Positions 55,346-64,000 of a stretch of 64,000 nucleotides of DNA are shown here, one piece after another. Each line of letters begins with the position of its first letter. The first letter of the stretch is position 1. This stretch comes from Rhodanobacteraceae bacterium (GTDB taxonomy: Bacteria > Pseudomonadota > Gammaproteobacteria > Xanthomonadales > Ahniellaceae): the NCBI GenBank assembly GCA_016708465.1, contig JADJFT010000001.1, positions 248,001 to 312,000 of the forward strand, written 5' to 3'. The notes beneath the pieces were generated by a model. It was given only the letters and a program-made list of their open reading frames with translations. It was not told the DNA's origin and ran no database searches. The position numbers and the translations under genes were made by a program.

Positions 55346-57137
55346 ATGGCGAAGGACGCCTACAAGATTGTTCACCACAAGTACGATGCGGTTGTTGTTG
55401 GTGCCGGCGGTGCCGGTCTGCGCGCGACCATGGGCCTCGCCGCCAAGGGGTTGAGCACAGCCTGTATCTCCAAAGTTTTCCCGACGCGATCGCATACCGT
55501 CGCGGCGCAGGGCGGCATGTCGGCCGCACTCGCAAACATGGGTGCGGACGACTGGCGCTGGCACTTCTTCGACACAGTGAAGGGGTTCCGATTGGCTCGG
55601 TGACCAGGACGCCATCGAATACATGTGTCGCGAAGCAATTCCGGCGGTGATCGAACTCGAGCACTACGGCGTGCCGTTCTCTCGTACCGATGACGGCCGC
55701 ATTTACCAGCGCCCATTTGGCGGCATGACCACGAAGTTCGGCGAAGGCCCACCGGCTCAGCGCACCTGCGCGGCCGCCGACCGCACCGGTCACGCCATCC
55801 TGCACACGCTGTACCAGCAGTCGCTCAAGCATGACGCACGCTTCTTTATCGAGTACTTCGCACTCGACTTGATCATGGACAACGGTGTTTGCCGCGGCGT
55901 CATTGCCTGGGACCTGGCCGAAGGCACGCTGCACGTGTTCCGCGCCCATGCCGTGATTCTCGCAACCGGCGGTTATGGCCGCGCCTACTTCTCGGCGACC
56001 TCGGCGCATACCTGCACCGGCGACGGCGGCGGCATGGTGCTGCGCGCCGGTTTGCCGCTGCAAGACATGGAATTCGTGCAATTCCATCCAACCGGCATCT
56101 ATGGTGCTGGCTGCCTGATCACGGAAGGCGTGCGTGGCGAAGGTGGATACCTGACCAATTCCAAGGGCGAGCGCTTCATGGAGCGTTATGCGCCGAGCGT
56201 GAAAGATCTGGCGCCACGCGACATGGTCAGTCGTTGCATGACCATGGAGATCCGCGAAGGCCGCGGCGTCGGTGCAGAATCCGACCATATCCATCTGCAC
56301 CTCGAACACCTCGGTGCAGCCACCATCCACGAGAAGCTGCCGGGCATTTCCGAATCTGCGCGCATTTTCGCGGGGGTCGACGTTACTCGTGAGCCGATTC
56401 CGGTTATCCCGACCGTGCACTACAACATGGGCGGCATCCCGACCAATTACCACGGCGAAGTCGTGACCAAGCAGGGCGACAATCCCGACACGGTCGTGCC
56501 CGGCCTATTCGCGATCGGTGAAGCCGCCTGCGTCTCCGTGCATGGTGCGAACCGGCTCGGTTCAAACTCATTACTCGATCTGGTTGTGTTCGGTCGCGCT
56601 GTCGCCAACCGCTGTGGCGATGTCGTTACCGCAGGTGCGACGCATAAGGAATTGCCAGCCAATTCGCTCGATGCATCGCTATCGAACTTTGATCGCCTGC
56701 GCCATGCCAATGGCAGCGCGCCGACGGCCGATATCCGCTTGAGCATGCAGCGCACTATGCAGCTTGATGCGGCCGTCTTCCGTACCGGCGAGTCGTTGAA
56801 GAACGGCTGCAACAAGATGACGGAGGTGTTCAAGTCGTTCGGCGACGTCAAGGTGACTGATCGATCATTGGTCTGGAACTCGGATCTGGTCGAGACGCTT
56901 GAGTTGCAGAACTTGCTCGGGCAGGCGGTTGCAACGATGTTTTCGGCAGAACACCGCACCGAGAGTCGCGGCGCACATGCCCGCGAAGATTTTGCGACGC
57001 GAGACGATGTGAATTGGATGAAGCACACGCTGGTGAACGTTAGCGAGCGCGGCGACTGCACATTCGACTATCGCCCGGTGCACATGAACACACTGGGTGG
57101 CGTCGATCCGATTCCGCCGAAAGAACGCAAGTACTGA
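55346..57137 (+). CDS. sdhA: Succinate dehydrogenase flavoprotein subunit, one frameshift
   Basis: Catalytic subunit of complex II oxidising succinate to fumarate; about 597 residues. FAD fold YDAVVVGAGGAGLRATMGLA; the FAD-linking His in PTRSHTVAAQGGMSAALANM; substrate residues in QFHPTGIYGAGCLITEGVRG and in HYNMGGIPTNYHGEV; GANRLGSNSLLDLVVFGR later. The frame breaks in a G4 run (55582-55585); three G would give TVKGSDWLGDQDAIEYMC. The rest is complete to EPIPPKERKY-like PIPPKERKY. Given its central role, a sequencing error is the simplest reading. Confidence 0.95.
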
Positions 57138-57144
57138 GGCGACG

Positions 57145-57510
57145 ATGTCACCGCAGACCGGACTCATCGCATGGCAGTGGGCGACCTACGAGCGCAATCA
57201 CCGCGACCGTCTGAATCTCATCGTGCATTTCTTGACGGTACCGGCGTTTATCGCTGGGGTATTGTCAGCATTGCGTCTGCTGACGTTAGGATTGCTTGTT
57301 CAAGCGGCGGCGATGTTCAGCGTGGCCGCACTCGCATTCCTGGTTCAAGTCGTCGGCCACAAACGCGAAGCCGAAGCACCGATGCCATTCGATGGCCCAC
57401 TCAACGTGATCGGCCGCATCTTTACCGAGCAGTTCATCAGCTTTCCGCGTTTCGTCTTCACCGGTGGCTGGGCGCGCAATCTCGCCGGCCAGTCTCCTGA
57501 TCAGACATGA
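57145..57510 (+). CDS. DUF962/Mpo1-like membrane protein inside the sdh operon
   Basis: A 121-residue protein of the DUF962 (YGL010w/Mpo1) family. The His-rich N-terminal part WQWATYERNHRDRLNLIVHF then LTVPAFIAGVL carries the conserved H-x3-N-x3-H spacing, with two or three hydrophobic helices after it and the tail RIFTEQFISFPRFVFTGGWA. In yeast, Mpo1 is an iron-dependent dioxygenase of 2-hydroxy fatty-acid alpha-oxidation. In bacteria function is unproven. Its position between sdhA and sdhB is unusual and places it under sdh control. Confidence 0.85.
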   Translation: MSPQTGLIAWQWATYERNHRDRLNLIVHFLTVPAFIAGVLSALRLLTLGLLVQAAAMFSVAALAFLVQVVGHKREAEAPMPFDGPLNVIGRIFTEQFISFPRFVFTGGWARNLAGQSPDQT

Positions 57511-57518
57511 GGTCCACC

Positions 57519-58032
57519 ATGGCCGAATTCACACTTCCGAAGAACTCCAAGATCACTGCCGGAAAGCATCACCCCGCGAAGGTCGGTGCCAAGCAGGTTC
57601 GCAAGTTCAAGGTATATCGCTGGAACCCGGACGACGGTGCCAATCCGCGTACCGATACCTACGACGTCGACGTCGGCAGCTGCGGCCCGATGGTTCTCGA
57701 TGCGCTGATCAAGATCAAGAACGAGGTTGATCCGACGCTGACCTTCCGTCGTTCCTGCCGCGAAGGCATCTGCGGTTCGTGCGCGATGAATATCGACGGT
57801 AGTACCAACACGCTGGCCTGTACCAAATCGATCAGCGAGTGTGGCTCAGGCGAGGTCAAGATCTATCCGTTGCCGCACATGCCGGTCGTCAAGGATCTGG
57901 TGCCTGATCTGACGCAGTTCTACGCCCAATATGCATCGATTCGTTTGCACAAAAACCTGTCCGAAGGGCCTGAATCCGGCCAAGGCGATCGCCGAAATCA
58001 AGAAGCTAATGCTGCAGCGACGCACGCTCTGA
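57519..58032 (+). CDS. sdhB: Succinate dehydrogenase iron-sulfur subunit with large internal deletion
   Basis: Electron-transfer subunit of complex II. Residues 1-141 are normal: FKVYRWNPDDGANPRTDTYD, the [2Fe-2S] cysteines in RRSCREGICGSCAMNIDGST and LACTKSI, and PVVKDLVPDLTQFYAQYASI. At about 57942 the text jumps to CTKTCPKGLNPAKAIAEIKK and LMLQRRTL in another frame, the true C-terminus. About 90-95 residues, carrying the cysteine cluster for the [4Fe-4S] and most of the [3Fe-4S] ligands, are absent. As written, the frame ends in 30 unrelated residues at 58040. Such a protein could not carry electrons to quinone, so either the assembly lost about 0.3 kb or the strain depends on another copy. 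Confidence 0.9.
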
Positions 58033-58036
58033 CGCC

Positions 58037-58294
58037 GTGATCGCTGCCGACGACCTACGTCTCAAGCGCATGCGCTGGCATTGTCGGCGCGGTACGCGTG
58101 AACTTGACCGTTTGCTCGAACGCTGGCTGGATGAACACGCTGCAGTTGCCAACGAAGCGCGTATCCTGCAGTTCGAAGCAGTGCTTGCCTGCGAAGACCG
58201 CGAGCTGCAACGCTGGATTCTCGGTTATCAAGTCTGCGAACGCGCCGAACTGACGGCGCTGATCGATGAAATCCGCGCCAATCCTATCGTTTGA
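58037..58294 (+). CDS. sdhE: FAD assembly factor SdhE
   Basis: An 85-residue helical protein that promotes covalent flavinylation of SdhA. The diagnostic R-G-x-x-E motif is in KRMRWHCRRGTRELDRLLER, followed by LACEDRELQRWILGYQ. A GTG at 58037 starts the protein, four bases after the true sdhB stop; an upstream ribosome site is weak, so coupling is likely. It overlaps the YgfX-like gene start by 29 bases. Confidence 0.93.
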   Translation: MIAADDLRLKRMRWHCRRGTRELDRLLERWLDEHAAVANEARILQFEAVLACEDRELQRWILGYQVCERAELTALIDEIRANPIV

Positions 58295-58682
58295 ACCGCG
58301 CCCTTCGCGCATTGCCGGCTGGTGTTCCGCACTGATCGCGGTGCTGGCCATCACCGCGATTTTCGTGAGCGGCTTGCCGTTCACAGGGCAGGCGGTGATC
58401 GCATGCCTTGTGGCGATTGTGCTGGCGCGATCGCTGCGTGCACCGCGCATCGCCTCTGGACTGCGCTACACCCTGCAACTTGATGACGAGTGGCAATACC
58501 TGCGCGATGCCGCTGTTCAATCGGTCAAGCTGAAGCAAGCGCATGACCTCGGTTTCCTCATCGCCCTGCAGTTTCGCAACGGCGCCGGAGGTCGCATCGA
58601 CCTCGCGCTCTGGCCCGATTCGATTCCAGCGGACACGCGGCGGCAGTTGCGGGTGTGGCTCACTCGGCATCAGTGCTATTAA
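58266..58682 (+). CDS. YgfX/CptA-like membrane protein
   Basis: A 138-residue protein with two N-terminal transmembrane helices (IAGWCSALIAVLAITAIFVS and GQAVIACLVAIVLARSLRAP) and a beta-rich cytoplasmic C-terminus (LRYTLQLDDEWQYLRDAAVQ, LWPDSIPADTRRQLRVWL). The final Pro-Asp-x-x-x-x-x-x-R-R-x-L-R-V-W-L pattern is that of YgfX/CptA, first described as a toxin partner of SdhE (YgfY). The overlap with sdhE supports that identity. Whether it is a toxin here is doubtful. Confidence 0.8.
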   Translation: MKSAPILSFEPRPSRIAGWCSALIAVLAITAIFVSGLPFTGQAVIACLVAIVLARSLRAPRIASGLRYTLQLDDEWQYLRDAAVQSVKLKQAHDLGFLIALQFRNGAGGRIDLALWPDSIPADTRRQLRVWLTRHQCY

Positions 58683-58730
58683 GCGTTCACATCACACCGC
58701 TACACTGACCTCTCGCCAAGACATTCCTGC

Positions 58731-59974
58731 ATGTTCCGACCCCTAGAGCTGTTCATCGGCCTGCGTTACACGCGAGCAAAGCGCCGGAACCATTTCATTT
58801 CGTTCATCTCAATGGTGTCGATGCTCGGCATTGCGCTTGGGGTGACGGCGTTGATCACGGTGATCTCGGTGATGAATGGATTCGAGGGTGAGTTGCGGGC
58901 GCGCATCCTCGGCATGGTGTCGCATGCGACCGTTGCTGGTGTCGGTGATGGATTGGCCGAGTGGGAAACCGCGTTGGCGACAGCGAAGACCGTGCCGCAT
59001 GTGATCGGTGCTGCGCCGTATATCGAGCGCGAGGCAATGCTGCAGGGCGGACGTGTCAGCGGTGCGATTCTGCGCGGTGTTGATCCTTTGCTGGAACGTG
59101 AAGTCAGCGAGATTGCTGATCGCGTCGTCGAAGGTTCCTGGGATGCATTGAAACCTGGTGAATACGGCATCGTGCTTGGCCGCGAACTGGCGCTCTGGGC
59201 AGGTGCTGAACTCGGCGGCGACGTGCTGGTCTTCGCACCGCAAGTGCGTGCCACTCCGGCGGGAGTTTTGCCACAGATGCGACGCTTCAAAGTTGTCGGC
59301 ATCTTCGAAGCGGGCATGCAGGAATACGATCGCGGCATGGCCATCATCCATGTCGCCGATGCCGGCAAGCTCTTCCGCATGGGTGACAAGGTCACCGGCG
59401 TCCGTCTCAAGCTGGATGACCTGTTCAAGGCCAGTCAGTCGCGGTAAAACTGGCGGACCAACTCGGTGGCTTCTATCGGGTGCGTGACTGGACCAGTGAG
59501 CACGCAAATTTCTTCCGCGCGGTGCAGACCGAGAAGACGGTGATGTTCATCATCCTGTCGCTGATCGTCGCGGTTGCGGCGTTCAATCTGGTGTCGTCGC
59601 TGGTCATGCTGGTCACCGACAAGCAAAGCGATATCGCTATTCTGCGTACGCTCGGCTTGAGTCCGCGTTCGGTGATGGGCGTGTTCGTGGTTCAGGGCAC
59701 GATCATCGGACTGGTCGGGATCGTGCTCGGCACCATTGGCGGTGTGTTGCTCGCCGACAATGTGACCCGAGTGATGCGTTTACTCGAATCGATCTTCGGC
59801 TTCGAATTGATGCCGGCCGACATTTACTACATCAGCGACCTGCCGTCCGATCTGCGTTGGGATGATGTCGGCAGCATCGTCGGTCTCGCGTTTGTGCTGT
59901 GCCTGATCGCAACGCTGTATCCGGCATGGCGGGCGGCACGCACGCATCCGGTCGAGGCGTTGCGCTACGAATGA
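58731..59974 (+). CDS. lolC: Lipoprotein-releasing ABC permease (LolC/LolE), one frameshift
   Basis: Inner-membrane component of the Lol system, which extracts mature lipoproteins for transfer to LolA; about 414 residues. N-terminus FRPLELFIGLRYTRAKRRNH and FISFISMVSMLGIALGVTAL is the MacB/LolC start. The periplasmic domain contains REAMLQGGRVSGAILRGVDP. After the break come TVMFIILSLIVAVAAFNLVS and three C-terminal helices with the permease coupling region DKQSDIAILRTLGLSPRSVM. The frame is lost near 59438, where one missing G interrupts KASQVAVKLADQLGGFYRVR. A single LolC/E-type gene with LolD suggests the LolF-like or homodimer form. Confidence 0.92.
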
Positions 59975-60660
59975 ATACGAATAACGACATCGTGCTTGCT
60001 GCCCACGGCGTGGCCAAGACCTATCACGAAACCGGCGTTGAAACGCCGGTATTTTCGGGCATCGACTTTGCCGTACGTGCCGGCGAAGCGATTGCCATCA
60101 TGGGGGCCTCCGGTGCCGGCAAGAGCACGCTATTGCATCTGCTTGGTGGGCTCGACGTACCCGATTGCGGTGAAATTACCGTCGCTGGCCAACGCATGAA
60201 TGCGCTGAGTGACAGCGCGCGCGGTCGTCTGCGCAACGAGGCACTCGGTTTCGTCTACCAGTTTCACCACCTGCTGCCGGAATTCACAGCGCTCGAAAAT
60301 GTGGCGATGCCGCTATTGATTCGCGGTTTGTCGGTGGCAGCGGCGAGGGCAGCGGCGCAGCAGATTCTCGATCGCGTCGGTCTAGGGGCACGGCTCGAAC
60401 ACAAACCCGGCGAACTTTCCGGTGGCGAGCGCCAGCGCGCTGCAATCGCACGGGCGCTGGTCACGACGCCGAAATGTGTACTCGCCGACGAACCGACCGG
60501 TAACCTCGATGCCGGTAATTCCGATGCGATCTGCAGCATGTTGTTGGCGCTGAAGCGCGACCTCGGCACGGCCATCGTCATCGTCACGCACTCACAAGAA
60601 CTCGCTTCACGCATGGATCGCGTGCTCGAGCTGTGCGGTGGCAAGCTGGTTCCGCGCTGA
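59971..60660 (+). CDS. lolD: Lipoprotein-releasing system ATP-binding protein
   Basis: ABC ATPase of 229 residues that powers LolC. Walker A GASGAGKSTLLHLLGG, signature LSGGERQRAAIARALV, Walker B CVLADEPTGNLD and the switch His in VIVTHSQELASRMDRV are complete. The LolD-type Q-loop FVYQFHHLLPEFTALENVAM is present. ATG overlaps the permease stop (ATGA). The downstream comEC starts eight bases after its stop. Confidence 0.96.
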   Translation: MNTNNDIVLAAHGVAKTYHETGVETPVFSGIDFAVRAGEAIAIMGASGAGKSTLLHLLGGLDVPDCGEITVAGQRMNALSDSARGRLRNEALGFVYQFHHLLPEFTALENVAMPLLIRGLSVAAARAAAQQILDRVGLGARLEHKPGELSGGERQRAAIARALVTTPKCVLADEPTGNLDAGNSDAICSMLLALKRDLGTAIVIVTHSQELASRMDRVLELCGGKLVPR

Positions 60661-60667
60661 GCGATCG

Positions 60668-62946
60668 ATGTTGAACCTGCCGCGATTCGCGCCTGGATTC
60701 CTGATCGGCGCGGTCGTGGCCTGTGCCGTACCGACGCTACCGCCATTGGCATGGGTGATCACAATCGGCGTTGTCGCGCTGGCTACCCTCTGGCTGCGTA
60801 TTCGTTGGTTGATTCCGGTTGCCGCAGTCTTGGTTGGCGGCACGTGGTTGTGGTTCAACGCCGACGGTGCATTGCAGTCACGCTTGCCAGCCGCCGCCGA
60901 TGGCCGCGATCTACCAATGCAGATTGAAGTGGTCGGACTGCCGGAGCTGCGCGAGCGTCAGATCCGTTTCGAGGCCCGCGTCGTTCAATCCGAGTTGCTG
61001 GATCGCGGCGCGAAGCTGCGCCTGAATTGGTACACGCCGGCGCCGGAACTTCGTGCTGGTGATCGGATTGAGGCAACGCTGCGATTGCGACGTCCGCGTG
61101 GATTGATGAATCCAGGCGGCTTCGACTTCGAACGCCATGCGCTGACCGAACGCATCGCCGCCGTGGGCTACGTGCGAACCGGTCAGGTGACGCTGCCGGG
61201 TGCTGGTGGCGCACTCGATCGATTACGCGGCCGTATCGCCGAACGAATCGATGCACGGGTGGCCAATCCGACCATCGCAGCGCTGTTGCGCGCACTCGCC
61301 ATCGGCGATGTGCGTGGTTTGCGCGACGACGATTGGGACGTTCTACGCGCCACCGGCACCGGGCATCTGATCGCGATCTCAGGATTGCATGTCGGACTCG
61401 TTGCAGCCGTCGGTGCATGGTGGTTCGCCTTGCTTTACCGGCTGTTTCCGCGGCTCGGCCTGCGTTGGCCGCGTCCGCAGGCAATGGCCGTTGGCGCGCT
61501 ATTCACGGCAACCGCCTATGCGTTACTGGCCGGATTCGGCGTGCCAGTGGTGCGGACCTTGCTGATGATCGCGGTGGCGCTGTCGGCGACCTTGATGCGG
61601 CGACGGTTTCGCAGCGGTGATGCGTTGCTGATCGCCGCTCTGGTGATTGTTGTCATCGATCCGCTGAGCCTGCTCGGTGCCGGATTCTGGTTGAGCTTTG
61701 TCGGGGTCGCCTTTCTGATCTGGGCGATGACTGGATCAAGCGTCGCTCGGCGGACTCTGGCGCGCAGGTTGCGATGAGTGTCGGATTGTTGCCGATCGGT
61801 GCCTGGTGGTTTGCACAGACCAGCGTGATTGGATTCGCGGCGAACTTGATTGCCGTGCCGTGGATCACCTTTGTGGTCGTTCCGATGCTCTTGCTGGCGA
61901 TGCTATTCGATGCGATTACCGGCTGGAATGGCCTGTATGCGGTGCCGGCAGCATTGCTCGAGCCATTGTGGTCGAGTCTGGCTGCGGCAGCAGCATCGCC
62001 GTGGGCACAATGGCAGTTCGCTCAGTTCGGACTATGGGCACTGATGCTGGCGGTGGTAGGTGCAGCGTGGGCCTTGTTGCCACGCGGTGTGCCGATGCGC
62101 GCGGCAGGATTGTTGCTGATGCTGCCCTTGCTATGGCCGCGACACGAGGATTTGTCCGAGGGCGAGTTCGAACTCACCGTGTTCGATGTTGGTCAAGGCT
62201 TGTCAACGCTGGTGCGGACACGCACGCACGCCATGCTCTACGACACTGGCGCGCGCGTCTCGGCTGACTTCGATTTCGGCGACGCCGTGGTTGTGCCGAG
62301 TCTGTACGCGCTCGCGGTCGGACAGTTGGACCGCCTGATGATCAGCCATCTCGATGATGATCACGCCGGCGGCCGGGGGGCGGTGAAACGCGCCTTCCCG
62401 GAGGCGCTTGAAAGTATCGGTAACGAGGCCGACCCAGCGCCGCGTTGTGAAGCCGGACAGCATTGGACCTGGGACGGCGTGCGCTTCGACGTGCTGCATC
62501 CACCGCAGCATTTTCCGGATCTCGATAACGACAATTCGTGCGTGCTGCGTATTGCCTCACCGCGCGGAAGTGCGCTTTTGCCCGGCGATATCGGCACATT
62601 GATCGAACAGCGATTGGTGCGCGAGCAGGTTGCGGCGATCGACGTCGATGTCGTCGTTGCCGCGCATCACGGCAGCAAGAATTCGTCGTCACCGGCGTTT
62701 GTCGCTGCGACATCAGCCGACACCGTGGTGTTCTCGCGCGGTTGGCGCAGTCGTTTCGGACATCCTGCTGCGGAGGTGGTGCAGCGATGGATGACTGCTG
62801 GCGCGGTGACTTCCGATACCGCAGTCCAGGGAGCCATCACGATCCGCTTCGATCGCAATGGCGCAATCGTCCATTCCGCCCGCGACGACAGCGCCGTATT
62901 TTGGCGCGAGCACGGCCACGACGCAGTGTTGTCAGGATCGCGGTAA
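60668..62946 (+). CDS. comEC: DNA internalization protein ComEC/Rec2, one frameshift
   Basis: DNA-uptake channel, about 759 residues after repair. The N-terminal OB/soluble domain (PMQIEVVGLPELRERQIRFE, NPGGFDFERHALTERIAAVG) is followed by the competence membrane core GTGHLIAISGLHVGLVAAVG and several helices. The C-terminal metallo-beta-lactamase domain has LTVFDVGQGLSTLVRTRTHA, SHLDDDHAGGRGAVKRAF and VVAAHHGSKNSSSPAFV. The HDDDH-type motif is SHLDDDHAGG. The frame breaks near 61724-61727; one more G would give WADDWIKRRSADSGAQVAM. Suggests natural transformability. ATG 60668 is used. Confidence 0.93.
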
Positions 62947-62999
62947 TTGCGCTGCACACTGTTAGAATCCGCATGTTTTGGACTTCGGGAGTAGAGCGC

Positions 63000-63641
63000 G
63001 TGTGGGAGCTTTTGGTTGCGGGCGGCAAGGCGATGATTCCGATCGGAATCGCGGCGGTTTTGACTCTGGGCATCGTGTTGGAACGGTTCTGGTCGTTGCG
63101 CCGCAAGGAGATTCTGCCGCCGAATTTGCCGGGCGAAGTCCGCAATTGGGCGCAGCATCGCCGTTTGGATGACGAACATCTGAAGGCGTTGGCCGACACC
63201 TCTCCCTTGGGTAGCGTGTTTGCAGCGGCGCTGCGTGCGCGCCATCTTGGCCGCGAAGCAATCAAGGAACGTGTCGAAGACGCCGGCCGGCATGTCATGC
63301 ACGACATGGAGAAATTCCTCAACACACTCGGCACGATCGCGCTGATCTCACCACTGCTTGGTCTGCTCGGCACGGTGATCGGCTTGATTCGCATGTTTCT
63401 CGCCATCCTCAATTCGGGCATCGGCGACGCCAACCAGATGGCCGGCGGTATTGGCGAGGCACTGGTCTGCACCGCTGCGGGTTTGTGCGTCGCGATTCCG
63501 GCCTATGTCTTCCATCGCCATCTGCGCGCAAAGGTCGCCGGACTCGGCATCGAACTGGAGAAAGAAGTAGTTGCGCTGATCGACGTGATCGAAGCCGAGA
63601 TTCCGGTGCAGGTCGCAGCAGCGCGGAGAGCCGCGAAGTGA
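63000..63641 (+). CDS. exbB: MotA/TolQ/ExbB proton channel family protein
   Basis: Proton-channel subunit of 213 residues, energising TonB- or Tol-type systems. GTG 63000 is chosen because GGGAG lies eight bases upstream and relatives begin MWELL-VAGG. TM1 is IPIGIAAVLTLGIVLERFWS; TM2/TM3 form the channel in TLGTIALISPLLGLLGTVIG and IGEALVCTAAGLCVAIPAYV. The conserved Thr and Glu of the family are present. It overlaps exbD by four bases (GTGA). In this order, gene names exbB2 or tolQ-like are also used; the partner receptor is unknown. Confidence 0.93.
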   Translation: MWELLVAGGKAMIPIGIAAVLTLGIVLERFWSLRRKEILPPNLPGEVRNWAQHRRLDDEHLKALADTSPLGSVFAAALRARHLGREAIKERVEDAGRHVMHDMEKFLNTLGTIALISPLLGLLGTVIGLIRMFLAILNSGIGDANQMAGGIGEALVCTAAGLCVAIPAYVFHRHLRAKVAGLGIELEKEVVALIDVIEAEIPVQVAAARRAAK

Positions 63642-64000
63642 GAATCGCACGGTCCGCATCGGCCAACGATGAGTTCGAGATCAATGTGATCTCGCTGATC
63701 GACGTGATGCTGACGCTGCTGATGTTCTTCGTGATGACCGCGACCTTCGAGCATCGTTCGCTGATGAAGGTGACACTGCCGGAAGCGGGAAGTAAGGAGA
63801 CGACTGCGGCGCAGAAGTCGTTGGAAATCCTGGTTGATCGTGACGGCCGTTTCTTTATCGGCGCCAACGAAGTGATCAACCCGGGTTTGGCCACGCTGAA
63901 GGATGCGATCGTGGAGGAAGCTGGCGACGACCGCGAACGCCCGGTCACGCTGCGCGCCGATGGCCGCACGCCACATCAGGCTGTCGTGACGGCAATGGAC
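63638..64000 (+). CDS. exbD: ExbD/TolR biopolymer transport protein, C-terminus beyond window
   Basis: Partner of the proton channel. GTG 63638 overlaps the exbB stop. The single helix FEINVISLIDVMLTLLMFFV then MTATF contains the proton-carrying Asp (LIDVML). The periplasmic domain begins VTLPEAGSKETTAAQKSLEI with a standard strand pattern ILVDRDGRFFIGANEV. The window ends inside the coding region after about 121 codons; the family is usually 130-150 residues. Confidence 0.93.
   Translation, partial: MRIARSASANDEFEINVISLIDVMLTLLMFFVMTATFEHRSLMKVTLPEAGSKETTAAQKSLEILVDRDGRFFIGANEVINPGLATLKDAIVEEAGDDRERPVTLRADGRTPHQAVVTAMD

Noticed and set aside
55582..55585. Programmed frameshifting in sdhA
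   Set aside because: No slippery heptamer or downstream pseudoknot is evident, the other broken genes show the same homopolymer pattern, and sdhA is not known to use recoding.
55236..56453. 405-codon minus-strand ORF opposite sdhA
   Set aside because: Shadow of the sdhD/sdhA coding strand; sdhA motifs are unmistakable on the other strand.
1..64000. tRNA, rRNA, CRISPR arrays, prophage or complete insertion sequences
   Set aside because: No cloverleaf, ribosomal RNA core motif, regular direct repeats, integrase or transposase coding text was seen by eye on either strand; small or divergent RNAs could still be missed.

Overview
The window is GC-rich DNA from a gammaproteobacterium, most likely order Lysobacterales (Xanthomonadales). 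The evidence is gene content and order: the block sdhAF4-sdhCDAB-sdhE-cptA-lolC-lolD-comEC-exbB-exbD, divergent ppsA/ppsR, a FadN-type beta-oxidation operon with a PsrA-like regulator, a PP4765-type flavoprotein and a DUF6116 protein. Genus cannot be fixed by eye. No rRNA, tRNA, CRISPR array or complete insertion sequence was seen.

Layout. 1-900: 3'-truncated Tat-exported PhoD phosphatase. 1-4.5 kb: fused B12-dependent acyl-CoA mutase IcmF. 4.5-5.6 kb: a small toxin-antitoxin patch (intact vapBC-type pair beside two decayed genes). 5.8-7.3 kb: M14-family hydrolase and DUF3228. 7.4-12.4 kb: a tightly coupled four-gene operon, PspA, AAA+ ATPase, membrane coiled-coil protein and solute-binding/OmpA protein. 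I regard this as the most interesting system here: PspA is an ESCRT-III relative, and the adjacent AAA+ ATPase is placed like Vps4. 12.7-17.1 kb: RND efflux adaptor and pump. 17-30 kb: housekeeping and fatty-acid/acyl-CoA metabolism (PhzF, flavoprotein, enoyl-CoA hydratase, DeaD helicase, M3 peptidase, Fpr, acetyl-CoA hydrolase, amidase). 30-36 kb: fumarase, glutathione peroxidase, an unknown membrane-anchored protein, Rieske oxygenase with a TerB-like partner, and cspA with leader and terminator. 36-43 kb: DUF349 protein, TcdA, TatD, DUF6116, an amino-acid permease. 42.7-51 kb: thiolase, FadN and TetR regulator, then a glycosyltransferase fusion and PEP synthase. 51-58.7 kb: ppsR, DUF1249, an orphan PhnD-like protein, YgfZ and the succinate dehydrogenase region with its assembly factors. 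58.7-64 kb: LolCD, ComEC and ExbBD (the last cut by the window edge).

Functional themes: carboxylate and fatty-acid oxidation feeding the TCA cycle (IcmF, FadN/thiolase, SDH, fumarase, PEP synthase for gluconeogenesis), Fe-S/FAD cofactor care (YgfZ, SDHAF4, SdhE, TcdA) and envelope homeostasis (PspA operon, LolCD, RND pump, ExbBD).

Quality warning: many conserved genes, including essential ones, carry lesions. Most are single-base indels in short homopolymers (icmF x2, echA, deaD, M3 peptidase x2, acetyl-CoA hydrolase x2, amidase, DUF349, permease, ppsA, DUF1249, sdhA, lolC, comEC). There is also about 16 bp missing in fumarase and about 0.3 kb missing in sdhB. This density fits consensus errors of a long-read assembly better than mass gene decay. 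I therefore annotate each such locus as one gene and state where the frame breaks.
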